Positions 24,412 through 32,617 of a stretch of DNA of 64,000 bases are shown one piece after another (position 1 is the first letter of the stretch; every line of letters starts with the position of its first letter). The DNA comes from Agrobacterium sp. a22-2. GTDB lineage: Bacteria > Pseudomonadota > Alphaproteobacteria > Rhizobiales > Rhizobiaceae. The translations under genes were made by a program, and so were the position numbers. The stretch covers positions 1 to 64,000 of the forward strand of contig NZ_JAAXMM010000020.1 of the NCBI RefSeq assembly GCF_012276985.1. The letters are read 5' to 3'. Below the pieces are notes generated by a model. The model made no database searches. It saw only the letters and a list, made by a program, of their open reading frames with translations, and was not told the DNA's origin.

Positions 24412-25158
24412 TCAGGTTTTGCGGCGAAACAGCGCGATGGCGCTGACCACGGCCAGGACGGCGGCCAGGCCATACCAGGTCATGGCATATTGCAGATGGC
24501 TGTTGGGCAAATCGATCAGCGTCACCCCGCCGATCGGCACGCCGCCCGGATTGGGCGTCGCATCGGCATCAAGGAAGAAGGGCAGAACGCGATCGGCCGG
24601 CAGGCCTGTCGTTACCGCCATCTGGTCGAGGTCCTTCCAGTAGAAGATGTTCTTGGCCGGATCGTTTTCCGGCACCATGAAGGACGGCTTTTCGGCAAGC
24701 CTGGCTCGTGCAAGTCCGACAACCGTCTGCTCGCCCTGCAACTGGCCTGCTGCGCGGGCCTCGGGCGCCTTGTCCTCGTAGGCGACGAAGCCGCGATTGA
24801 CGAAGAGGGTACGCCCATCGGCCAGTTCCAGCGGCGTATAGACGTAGAAACCCGTCATGCCCTGGAAGGTCGCGAAGAAATGCCGTTCCTTGTCGTTCAG
24901 ATAGCGGCCCGTGGCGGTGGCGTGGCGATAGTCGATATCGGTGCCGGCGGCGGCGAGCGCCTCGATCTCGGACAGTGGCGCAGGCGCTGCGGCGCGGCGC
25001 TCCTCGATATCGGCGACCAGGGCTTCCTTCCAATAGAGGCGCTGGACCTGCCAGGTGCCGAGCGCCAGCAAGAGGGCGAGCGCCAGCAGGACGATCACGA
25101 GGCTTGCCAGAAACTTGCCGCGGCCCATAGTCGCGGCCCTCGCTGCGACCTTATTCAT
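24412..25158 (-). CDS. SURF1 family cytochrome oxidase assembly protein
   Basis: A 248-residue protein with an N-terminal helix (LVIVLLALALLLALGTWQVQRL), the family motif GTWQVQRLYWKEAL, and a C-terminal helix (MTWYGLAAVLAVVSAIALF). SURF1 delivers or holds heme A during assembly of cytochrome oxidase subunit I, which suits its place in the cox cluster. It overlaps the end of the DUF983 gene by 8 bases. Confidence 0.93.
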   Translation of the reverse strand: MNKVAARAATMGRGKFLASLVIVLLALALLLALGTWQVQRLYWKEALVADIEERRAAAPAPLSEIEALAAAGTDIDYRHATATGRYLNDKERHFFATFQGMTGFYVYTPLELADGRTLFVNRGFVAYEDKAPEARAAGQLQGEQTVVGLARARLAEKPSFMVPENDPAKNIFYWKDLDQMAVTTGLPADRVLPFFLDADATPNPGGVPIGGVTLIDLPNSHLQYAMTWYGLAAVLAVVSAIALFRRKT

Positions 25159-25534
25159 GGTCGATCGTGCCGGGCTTTGCGCTGTGGTGATAGACTTGGA
25201 AGATCAGCAGGGCCTTGATGGTGCGCAGCAGCCAGAGCGAAAGGCCGATGGCCAGCGGTCCCCAGAGCAGGATATGCAGCCAGACCGGCGGCGAATAGGT
25301 GATCTCGGACCAGACGGCGAGGCCGACCACCAGAAAATCGGCAATCAGGATGACGAAGATCGAGGCGCCATCGCCGGTATCGGCGAAGGAATAATCCAGC
25401 CCGCAGTTGGAACAGCGCGGCTTGAGCTTGGTCAGGCCGTCGAACAGCTTGCCCTGACCGCAACGCGGGCAGCAGGCGCCAAGGGCCGCCTTCTGCGGCG
25501 TGACCGGAGCATAACGTGCGGTGTCTTCGTCCAT
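25151..25534 (-). CDS. DUF983 family protein with zinc-ribbon-like motif
   Basis: A 127-residue protein. An N-terminal CCPRCGQGKLF...CSNCGLDY pair of CxxC motifs probably binds zinc; two membrane helices follow (FVILIADFLVVGLAVW and LHILLWGPLAIGLSLWLL). DUF983 genes accompany cox genes in many alphaproteobacteria. Of two in-frame ATGs, the second (25534) has AGGGA at better spacing. Confidence 0.88.
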   Translation of the reverse strand: MDEDTARYAPVTPQKAALGACCPRCGQGKLFDGLTKLKPRCSNCGLDYSFADTGDGASIFVILIADFLVVGLAVWSEITYSPPVWLHILLWGPLAIGLSLWLLRTIKALLIFQVYHHSAKPGTIDHE

Positions 25535-25638
25535 GGTCATTCCCTTTGCATGCCCTGCGCCCTTTCATTAGATTATCCCGATTGCAGAGGCAAACCTTAA
25601 AGGGCATGCTTTCGCCGAAGCGGAGGAGTTGCCGTGTC

Positions 25639-26244
25639 ATGAGCACCATGCAGAACTGCGGGCAGGTCGTCATTCTGAACGGCATGCCGCGATCCGGGAA
25701 AACCACGATCGCCAGCGCCATCCAGAGCCGTTTTCCGGGCCTGTGGATCAGCCTTTGCGCCGGCGTGCCGCGTTCGGAGCCAAAGGTGGAGCGAGGCGCA
25801 GTAGACGCGGGCATGGCCGGCGAGCCGCCGATATCGGCCGTTCATGCCGCACTCTACGAGGCGATCGCGCTCTATAGCCGCATGGGGCTGAACGTGGTGG
25901 CCGATTTCGGCGTCAACGGCCGACCGATCCGCCCGCCCGGACTGCTTTCCCACTGCGCCCGCCGGCTTTCGACCTATCCGGTGCTGCTGGTCGGCATGCG
26001 CAACCTGTCATCGGACCTGGCCAGATCCCGTCGCCGCGACGGCACGGCAGGGCAAGCGCTGTTTCGCCGCGCCGATGAGGCCATGCCCTTGCTGCCGGCC
26101 CCCTGGCAGCGGCCCGGTCTCTACGACATGGAACTCGACACGGATGTGCTGACGCCGACCGAATGCGCCGACGCCATTCTGGAGCGTCTCGACCGCGGCA
26201 TTCCCCGCCCGACGGCGCTGGAGCGGGTGGCCGGGCGCGCCTGA
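25639..26244 (+). CDS. Chloramphenicol phosphotransferase-like P-loop kinase
   Basis: A 201-residue protein with NGMPRSGKTTIA (P-loop, residues 14-25). The rest fits the chloramphenicol 3-O-phosphotransferase-like family: a long helix after VHAALYEAIALYSRMGLNVVADF and a NLSSDLARSRRRDGTAGQAL arginine-rich lid. Resistance activity is not implied. Start uncertain: ATG codons at 25606, 25639 and 25648 are in frame. It is plus-strand inside the minus-strand cox block, between ctaE and the DUF983 gene. Confidence 0.75.
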   Translation: MSTMQNCGQVVILNGMPRSGKTTIASAIQSRFPGLWISLCAGVPRSEPKVERGAVDAGMAGEPPISAVHAALYEAIALYSRMGLNVVADFGVNGRPIRPPGLLSHCARRLSTYPVLLVGMRNLSSDLARSRRRDGTAGQALFRRADEAMPLLPAPWQRPGLYDMELDTDVLTPTECADAILERLDRGIPRPTALERVAGRA

Positions 26245-26282
26245 GGCGCGATTTCCGGCAGACGAACTGGCAAGCAAACAAA

Positions 26283-26310
26283 AGGCGGGGCCGATATCCC
26301 GGCCCCGCCT
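26283..26310. terminator. Bidirectional rho-independent terminator
   Basis: Perfect 11-bp stem AGGCGGGGCCG / CGGCCCCGCCT with loop ATATCC, A-rich on the left and CTTTTATT on the right. It lies between the convergent kinase and ctaE genes and would end both transcripts. Confidence 0.9.
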
Positions 26311-26336
26311 CTTTTATTCAGTTCAATTGTTGTCGG

Positions 26337-27212
26337 TCAGTGCGCCAGCGGTGCGCCCCAGTCGCCCCAGATGTAGATGGCGAAGAACAGGAACAGCCAG
26401 ACCACGTCGACGAAGTGCCAGTACCAGGCGGCGGCTTCGAAGCCGAAATGCTGCTTCGGGGTAAAATCGCCCTTCAGCGCCCGCAGCAGGCAGACCAGCA
26501 GGAATATGGTGCCGACCAGGACGTGGAAGCCGTGGAAGCCGGTGGCCATGAAGAAGGTGGCACCGTAGATGCTGTCCTTGAAGCCGAACGGCGCGTGGGC
26601 ATATTCATAGCCCTGCACGAAGGAGAACAGCGCGCCGAGGAGAACGGTCAGCGTCAGGCCGCTGATCAGGCCCTTGCGGTCGCCGTGCAGCAGGGCATGG
26701 TGCGCCCAGGTGACACAGGTGCCCGACAGAAGCAGGATGACGGTGTTGTAGATCGGCAGGTGCCAGGGATCGAGAACCTCGGTGCCCTTCGGCGGCCACT
26801 GACCGCCGGTGAACTCGACGCGGCTTGCCTGGATCGCTTCGTTGGCAAACAGGCTGGCATCGAAGAAGGCCCAGAACCAGGCGACGAAGAACATCACTTC
26901 CGAAGCGATGAACATGATCATGCCGTAGCGCAGATGCAGCGACACGACGCGGGTATGGTGTCCCTCGTGGGCTTCCTTGATGGTGTCCGCCCACCAGCCG
27001 ACCATCGTGTAGAGCACGAGGGCAAGGCCGATGAAGAACAGCCACGGAGAGGCCAGTTCCAGACCGAACAGCTTGAACGAACCGGCGTTCAGATAGCGCA
27101 TATAAGCCACGCCGCCGAAGGCCATTACGAAAGCGCCGATCGAGGCCAGCAGCGGCCACGGGCTCGGATCGATGATGTGGTAGTCGTGATTCTTCTGATG
27201 CGCTTCGGCCAT
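26337..27212 (-). CDS. ctaE: Cytochrome c oxidase subunit III
   Basis: A 291-residue subunit with seven membrane helices. Conserved motifs are WPLLASIGAF, the SEVMFFVAWFWAFF helix with the buried carboxylate, HALLHGDRK, TGFHGFHVLVGTIFL and WYWHFVDVVWLFLF. Subunit III stabilises proton uptake into the aa3 oxidase. It ends the cox transcript at the terminator just downstream. Confidence 0.97.
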   Translation of the reverse strand: MAEAHQKNHDYHIIDPSPWPLLASIGAFVMAFGGVAYMRYLNAGSFKLFGLELASPWLFFIGLALVLYTMVGWWADTIKEAHEGHHTRVVSLHLRYGMIMFIASEVMFFVAWFWAFFDASLFANEAIQASRVEFTGGQWPPKGTEVLDPWHLPIYNTVILLLSGTCVTWAHHALLHGDRKGLISGLTLTVLLGALFSFVQGYEYAHAPFGFKDSIYGATFFMATGFHGFHVLVGTIFLLVCLLRALKGDFTPKQHFGFEAAAWYWHFVDVVWLFLFFAIYIWGDWGAPLAH

Positions 27213-27270
27213 GTCAGCAATCCCCGAATGTCAAATTCTGTCCAGGCCCGGCTTGACCGGACCCGTCCTC

Positions 27271-27873
27271 TTACAGTTTTGGATTTCCGTCCACACCTTC
27301 CGCCGGCAATTGTGCCACCGGCTTATCCCCCTCATGCGGATAGAAAGTATAGGACAGGGTAATCGTTCCGATATCCTTGGTCTCCTCCTGATCGACAATT
27401 GCCGGATCAATGAAGAATACCACGGGCATTTCCAGGCTTTGGCCGGGCTCCAGCTTCGTTTCGGTGAAGCAGAAGCACTCGACCTTGTTGAAATAGGCCG
27501 CAGCCTCCATCGGCGTCACATTGAACACCGCCTGGCCGCTGGTGGCACGCGGCGACCGGTTGGTCGCCAGATAGTCGATCTTGACCGTCTCGCCGATCTT
27601 CAACTCGATGGATTTCTGGACCGGCTTGAAATCCCAGTTGAGGCCCGACGATACATTGGCGTCGAAGGTCACCTTCATGGACTGGTCGAGCACGGTATCG
27701 GACATCTGCTCGACGCGCTGCGTCGTGCCGTTATAGCCGGTGACCTGGCAGAACATGCGATAGAGCGGCACGGCAGCGAAGCTTACCCCGACCATGCCGC
27801 CGACAAAGGCGAGACAGGCCAGCAGTACCACAACGTTGTTGCGCGACTGATGGGTGGCGGAACTGCTCGTCAT
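27271..27873 (-). CDS. ctaG: Cytochrome c oxidase assembly protein Cox11 (CuB chaperone)
   Basis: A 200-residue single-helix protein delivering copper to the CuB site of subunit I. After the N-terminal helix come PLYRMFCQVTGYNGTTQ and the copper motif ECFCF, with a final SYTFYPH strand. GGGGAGG lies four bases before the ATG at 27873; the ATG eight codons upstream lacks a ribosome site, so I prefer 27873. Confidence 0.95.
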   Translation of the reverse strand: MTSSSATHQSRNNVVVLLACLAFVGGMVGVSFAAVPLYRMFCQVTGYNGTTQRVEQMSDTVLDQSMKVTFDANVSSGLNWDFKPVQKSIELKIGETVKIDYLATNRSPRATSGQAVFNVTPMEAAAYFNKVECFCFTETKLEPGQSLEMPVVFFIDPAIVDQEETKDIGTITLSYTFYPHEGDKPVAQLPAEGVDGNPKL

Positions 27874-27883
27874 GCCGCCTCCC

Positions 27884-28021
27884 CTATTGTCCGACATTGC
27901 TGATCTTGATCAGCGTCATGACGTAGAACAGAACGACAAGGCCGGCCAGAACCAGGCCAAGGGCGATGTTGCGACCGCGACGGGACTTCTTCTGGGCCTC
28001 GTTGAGCTTGATGGTTTCCAT
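27884..28021 (-). CDS. CoxF-like small membrane protein
   Basis: A 45-residue protein: basic N-terminus METIKLNEAQKKSRRGRN, then one helix IALGLVLAGLVVLFYVMTLIKI. A similar tiny gene sits between ctaB and ctaG in many rhizobial cox operons and is called CoxF. It overlaps the ctaB stop by one base (TGATG). Probably an oxidase accessory peptide. Confidence 0.8.
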   Translation of the reverse strand: METIKLNEAQKKSRRGRNIALGLVLAGLVVLFYVMTLIKISNVGQ

Positions 28022-28977
28022 CAGACAGCGCCTCCAAACAGACTCATGATCGTCAAGGCATAATGATCGACCAGAAGCGCCGAGAAGATGGCAAAGAGGT
28101 AGACGATCGAAAAGGCGAAGAGCTTCTTGGCCGGCAGCATCTTCACATCGCCGTCGGGCATGCGCCAGACGGCGATGGAACAGAGAACGAAGACAAGGCC
28201 GAGCATGGCGGCGACGATGCCATAGCCGAGCGATGCCAGGCCCGTCAGCGTCGGAACGACGCCGCAGACGGCCGTCAGCACGGCGTAAAGCGCGATCTGG
28301 CGCTTGGTCACGGCCTCGCCGGAGACGTTCGGCAGCATCGGCACGCCGACCGAGCCGTAGTCGCGCATCTTGAACAAAGCGAGCGCCCAGAAATGGGCCG
28401 GCGTCCAGAAGAAGATGATCAGGAACAGGACGATGCTGTCGAGCGACACGCCGCCGGTGACGCAGGCCCAGCCGATCATCGGCGGGAAGGCGCCGGAGGC
28501 GCCGCCGATGACGATGTTCTGCGGCGTCGAGCGCTTCAGCCACATCGTATAGACCACGGCATAGAAGAAAATGGTGAAGGCCAGCAGGCCGGCCGACAGC
28601 CAGTTGACCGTCAGGCCGAGGATGGTGACCGAGAAAGCCGAGAGCACCAGACCGAAGGCCAGAGCCTCCTCAGGCGCGATGCGGCCGGCGGGAATGGGGC
28701 GATTGGCGGTGCGGGTCATCACGGCGTCGATATCGGCGTCGTACCACATGTTGAGCGCGCCGGAGGCGCCGGCACCGACCGCGATGCAGAGAATGGCGAT
28801 GGCGCCCAGCACCGGATGAATATGGCCCGGCGCCAGAACGAGACCGGCAAAGGCCGTGAAGACGACCAGCGACATGACCCGCGGCTTCAACAGCGCGAAG
28901 AAGTCGCTGGCACCGGCTTCCGAGAGGCGCAGTTCGCCTTCTCCGCCGAGACCTTCAATCGTGTCGATGACTGCCAT
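28021..28977 (-). CDS. ctaB: Protoheme IX farnesyltransferase (heme O synthase)
   Basis: A 318-residue membrane prenyltransferase that adds farnesyl to heme B, giving heme O for the aa3 oxidase. Diphosphate-binding motif NMWYDADIDAVMTRTANRP lies near residue 96; the second aspartate motif is at MRDYGSVGVPMLPN. About nine hydrophobic helices. Upstream lies ctaD, with an 87-base gap. Confidence 0.96.
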   Translation of the reverse strand: MAVIDTIEGLGGEGELRLSEAGASDFFALLKPRVMSLVVFTAFAGLVLAPGHIHPVLGAIAILCIAVGAGASGALNMWYDADIDAVMTRTANRPIPAGRIAPEEALAFGLVLSAFSVTILGLTVNWLSAGLLAFTIFFYAVVYTMWLKRSTPQNIVIGGASGAFPPMIGWACVTGGVSLDSIVLFLIIFFWTPAHFWALALFKMRDYGSVGVPMLPNVSGEAVTKRQIALYAVLTAVCGVVPTLTGLASLGYGIVAAMLGLVFVLCSIAVWRMPDGDVKMLPAKKLFAFSIVYLFAIFSALLVDHYALTIMSLFGGAV

Positions 28978-29064
28978 TCTATGGTTCCGATCCTGCCGTT
29001 TGTGCCCGGCGCCGGGGGATCTCTTTCAATCCCGCGGCGCCAGGCAATCTTGGGTCTTGGCCGC

Positions 29065-30753
29065 TTACTTGATGCGCGGCAGCTGTTCCCACTGGTGGAA
29101 CGGCGGCGGCGACGACAGCTGCCATTCAAGCGTGGTCGCACCCTCGCCCCAGGGATTGTCGCCAGCCACCCGCTTGCGGGCGAAGGCTTCAAACACGCAG
29201 ACCAGGAAGATCAGCACGCCGACGGCCGAGATGTAGGAGCCGATCGAGGAGACGTAGTTCCAGCCGGCAAAGGCATCGGGATAGTCGATGTAACGGCGCG
29301 GCATGCCGGCGAGGCCTAAGAAATGCTGCGGGAAGAACACCATGTTCACACCGATGAACATGACCCAGAAATGCAGCTTGCCGAGGAATTCCGAATACAT
29401 GTAGCCGGTCATCTTCGGGAACCAGTAGTACCAGGCCGCAAAGATCGCGAACACGGCGCCGAGCGACAGAACGTAGTGGAAATGGGCCACGACGTAATAA
29501 GTGTCGTGCATCGAGCGGTCGAGGCCGGCATTGGCCAGCTGAACGCCGGTGACGCCGCCAACGGTGAACAGGAAGATGAAGCCGATCGCCCAGACCATGG
29601 GCGTGCGGAAGGACAGCGAACCGCCCCACATCGTTGCGATCCACGAGAAGATCTTGATGCCGGTCGGCACTGCGATGACCATGGTGGCGAACAGGAAGTA
29701 GCGCTGCGCGGAGAGCGACAGGCCGACCGTGTACATGTGGTGGGCCCACACGACGAAGCCGACCGCGCCGATGGCGACCATGGCATAGGCCATGCCGAGA
29801 TAGCCGAAGACAGGCTTTCTCGAGAAGGTCGAGATGATGTGGCTGATGATGCCGAAGCCGGGCAGGATCAGGATGTACACTTCCGGGTGACCGAAGAACC
29901 AGAACAGGTGCTGGTAGAGAATCGGGTCGCCGCCGCCTTCGGGCGCGAAGAAGGTCGTGCCGAAATTGCGGTCGGTCAGAAGCATGGTGATGCCTCCTGC
30001 CAGAACCGGCAAGGAGAGCAGCAGCAGGAAGGCGGTGACCAGCACGGCCCAGGCAAACAGCGGCATCTTGTGCAGCGTCATGCCCGGAGCGCGCATGTTG
30101 AGGATGGTGGTGATGAAGTTGATCGCACCGAGGATCGAGGATGCGCCTGCGATATGCAGCGAGAAGATCGCCAGATCGACCGCCGGTCCGGGCATGCCCG
30201 AAGTCGACAGAGGCGGATACATGGTCCAGCCGCCGCCGACGCCAAAGGCGCCCGCCGGTCCTTCGACGAACATCGAGAGCAGGAGCAGCAGGAAGGCCGG
30301 GACGATCAGCCAGAAGGAGATGTTGTTGAGACGCGGAAACGCCATGTCAGGCGCACCGATCATGATCGGGATCATCCAGTTGGCAAAGCCGCCGATCAGC
30401 GCCGGCATGACCATGAAGAAGATCATGATCAGGGCGTGGCCGGTGGTGAACACGTTGTACATGTGCTTGCCGCCGTCGATGGCCGCGTCGCCTTCGAAAC
30501 CGTAGACCATGGAGGCCAGGCCGTGGAAGATCTGGATACCAGGCTCGGCCAGTTCCCAGCGCATGACAACCGACATGGAGCCGCCGATGATGCCGGCGAT
30601 GATGGCGAAGATCAGATAGAGGGTACCGATGTCCTTGTGGTTGGTCGACAGGAACCAACGGGTAAAGAAGCCCGGCTTGTGGTCGTGATGATCATCGTGG
30701 TGGTGCGCGCCCTGACCGTGAGCGTGTTCGTCGTGGGCAATAGGTCCAGCCAT
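29065..30753 (-). CDS. ctaD: Cytochrome c oxidase subunit I
   Basis: A 562-residue catalytic subunit with 12 helices. Heme and copper ligands lie in FTTGHALIMIFFMVMP, WFFGHPEVYILILPGFGIISH (His-Tyr cross-link), VWAHHMYTVG and HDTYYVVAHFHYVLS. The histidine-rich N-terminus (HAHGQGAHHHDDHHDH) is usual for rhizobial CtaD. The start at 30753 gives this N-terminus; a longer frame runs into the intergenic DNA. Transcribed 17 bases behind ctaC. Confidence 0.98.
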   Translation of the reverse strand: MAGPIAHDEHAHGQGAHHHDDHHDHKPGFFTRWFLSTNHKDIGTLYLIFAIIAGIIGGSMSVVMRWELAEPGIQIFHGLASMVYGFEGDAAIDGGKHMYNVFTTGHALIMIFFMVMPALIGGFANWMIPIMIGAPDMAFPRLNNISFWLIVPAFLLLLLSMFVEGPAGAFGVGGGWTMYPPLSTSGMPGPAVDLAIFSLHIAGASSILGAINFITTILNMRAPGMTLHKMPLFAWAVLVTAFLLLLSLPVLAGGITMLLTDRNFGTTFFAPEGGGDPILYQHLFWFFGHPEVYILILPGFGIISHIISTFSRKPVFGYLGMAYAMVAIGAVGFVVWAHHMYTVGLSLSAQRYFLFATMVIAVPTGIKIFSWIATMWGGSLSFRTPMVWAIGFIFLFTVGGVTGVQLANAGLDRSMHDTYYVVAHFHYVLSLGAVFAIFAAWYYWFPKMTGYMYSEFLGKLHFWVMFIGVNMVFFPQHFLGLAGMPRRYIDYPDAFAGWNYVSSIGSYISAVGVLIFLVCVFEAFARKRVAGDNPWGEGATTLEWQLSSPPPFHQWEQLPRIK

Positions 30754-30770
30754 TGTGCTCACTCCCTCTC

Positions 30771-31658
30771 TTACTTCGAAACGTTTTCGGCGAGCTGCAC
30801 GGCAGATGCCGCACCGTCGACCGAGGCCATCAAGGCCTTGTTGGCATCGCCCAGATTGGTGGCGGCAGCCGCCAGCCAGGTGGTGTACTTCTCTTCCGAG
30901 ACGACGCGGATGGCGATCGGCATGAACGCGTGGTCCTTGCCGCAGAGCTCCGAACACTGACCGTAAAACAGGCCTTCACGGTCGGCCTTGAACCAGGTTT
31001 CATTGAGGCGGCCCGGCACAGCATCGATCTTCACGCCGAAAGACGGCATGGCGAAGGCATGGATGACGTCGGTCGGCGCCGCGGTGACCAGCAGGCGCAC
31101 GGTCTTGCCGACCGGCAGCACGACCTCGTTGTCGACGGCGAGCAGGCGCGGATAGATCGAACGGTCTTCCTTGCCGGCAGCGGCGCGTTCTTCGTCCTTC
31201 AGCAGATAGGAATCGAAGGCAAGCGGTGTCTCGCCCTGATATTCGTAGTTCCACTGCCATTGGGTGGCGGTGGCCTTCAGGGTGATGTCGGGATCCTTCG
31301 GGATGCTCAGCTGAGCCGTCAGCAGGTTGAAGGACGGGATGGCCAGGAACAAAAGAACCAGAACCGGACCGAGGGTCCAGACGATTTCGATGGCCGTGTT
31401 ATGGCTGGTCTTGGAAGGCACTGGATTGGCGCCGGCGCGGAACTTGACCGCGACAACGATCAGCAGGATCAGAACGAAGATCGTGATCGGAATGATGAAC
31501 CAAAGGGTATAGTCCTCAAACCAGCGGATCTGCTCCATGATCGCCGTCGCGGCGGGCTGCAGATCGATCTGCCAGTCGACCGGCTGGTCTGCAAAACTGC
31601 CGGTGGCAAAAAGCAGACAGGCCATGGCGGCCAAAACTGCGCAAGCTCTGTTAATCAC
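30771..31658 (-). CDS. ctaC: Cytochrome c oxidase subunit II
   Basis: A 295-residue subunit accepting electrons from cytochrome c at the CuA centre: H200, C235, E237, C239, H243 and M246 in YGQCSELCGKDHAFMP. A signal peptide (about residues 1-23) and two helices precede the periplasmic domain; TQWQWNYEY is the electron-entry motif. The start is GTG at 31658 with GAGGGAG upstream. First gene of the operon, with an FNR/FixK-type box 22 bases before it. Confidence 0.97.
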   Translation of the reverse strand: MINRACAVLAAMACLLFATGSFADQPVDWQIDLQPAATAIMEQIRWFEDYTLWFIIPITIFVLILLIVVAVKFRAGANPVPSKTSHNTAIEIVWTLGPVLVLLFLAIPSFNLLTAQLSIPKDPDITLKATATQWQWNYEYQGETPLAFDSYLLKDEERAAAGKEDRSIYPRLLAVDNEVVLPVGKTVRLLVTAAPTDVIHAFAMPSFGVKIDAVPGRLNETWFKADREGLFYGQCSELCGKDHAFMPIAIRVVSEEKYTTWLAAAATNLGDANKALMASVDGAASAVQLAENVSK

Positions 31659-31679
31659 GATGGTGTCTCCCTCATGCGT

Positions 31680-31693
31680 TTGATCCAGGTCAA
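31680..31693. promoter_or_regulatory. FNR/FixK-type box upstream of ctaC
   Basis: TTGATCCAGGTCAA; on the minus strand TTGACCTGGATCAA, one base from the rhizobial anaerobox TTGATCTGGATCAA. It lies only 22 bases from the ctaC start, where binding would more likely repress than activate. Oxygen-linked control of the aa3 oxidase is the inference. Confidence 0.55.
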
Positions 31694-31984
31694 ACCAAAA
31701 CGCCTAATGCATGCTATTCTTTGCGTTTAAAATCACAGTTTGCCCACATTCGCAATATCTGCGCGGAAAAGGCTGTGCGGCATTTTTGTCCATCGTCAAT
31801 TTGGCTTGAGGGCCGCGCCTTCTCAAGTGCTTACCCCACCATCGAAAAGCCCCGACACGGCGCCGAAAGCCTTTCGGTTCGGTCCCAATTATGCCTCACT
31901 CGGCTGGAAAAGACACGGCAGGGCTTTTCAATGCCGGCCCGCCCGACAAGAATGGTCGCGATGATTCGATTTCCAGAGGTACCC
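31694..31984. other. Intergenic region between ctaC and the ialB-like gene
   Basis: About 290 bases between divergent genes, with an AT-rich stretch near 31710-31740. A reading frame runs from the left into the IalB gene but has no family support before 31985. No repeat or terminator recognised. Confidence 0.5.
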
Positions 31985-32509
31985 ATGGGTTTCAACAGTC
32001 TTGCGCGGATAGGTCTATTCGCCACCGGCATCGCCTTGGCCATGGCCGGCGTCCCTGCGCATGGCCAACAGCCGCAGCCGGGCACGATCCGTTCCAACCA
32101 TGGCGCATGGTCGGTGATCTGCGATACGCCGGCCGGGACATCGGTCGAACAATGCGCGCTGATGCAAAACGTGATTGCCGAGGACCGCCCCGAGGTGGGG
32201 CTTTCCGTGGTGGTGCTGAAGACCGCCGACCGCAAGGCCAAGATCCTGCGCATCCTGGCGCCGCTCGGCGTGCTGCTGAAGGACGGCATGGAACTCTATG
32301 TCGACGCCAACAATATCGGCCGGGCCTATTTCACCCGCTGCTTCGCCGAGGGCTGTTATGTCGAGGTCGAAATCGACGAGGAGCTGATGAAGATCCTGCG
32401 GGCCGGCAAGAATGCCGTGTTCGCGCTGCGCGAATCGGCCGACCAGGACCGCGTCGGCATTCCGATCGAACTGGCCGGCTTTGCCGCCGGCTATGACGCC
32501 CTGCCCTGA
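31985..32509 (+). CDS. Invasion-associated locus B (IalB) family protein
   Basis: A 174-residue exported protein with a signal peptide (about residues 1-25, VPAHG). The domain shows GAWSVICDTPAGTSVEQCALMQ, a PLGVLLKDGMELYVD strand and the cysteine pair TRCFAEGCYVEVEID, all typical of IalB. In Bartonella IalB helps erythrocyte entry; in soil relatives the role is unknown. AGAGGT precedes the ATG at 31985, and in-frame upstream ATGs lack the signal peptide. Confidence 0.9.
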   Translation: MGFNSLARIGLFATGIALAMAGVPAHGQQPQPGTIRSNHGAWSVICDTPAGTSVEQCALMQNVIAEDRPEVGLSVVVLKTADRKAKILRILAPLGVLLKDGMELYVDANNIGRAYFTRCFAEGCYVEVEIDEELMKILRAGKNAVFALRESADQDRVGIPIELAGFAAGYDALP

Positions 32510-32617
32510 GCCAGACTTCCAAAGGCTTTTGGGCGAGATGCATTGAGGAACGCCCGGTCGCCCTTGCCGCGCCGGTTGCGCGCGACTACATGGGTTGATC
32601 CGGTATTGGAGATAACC

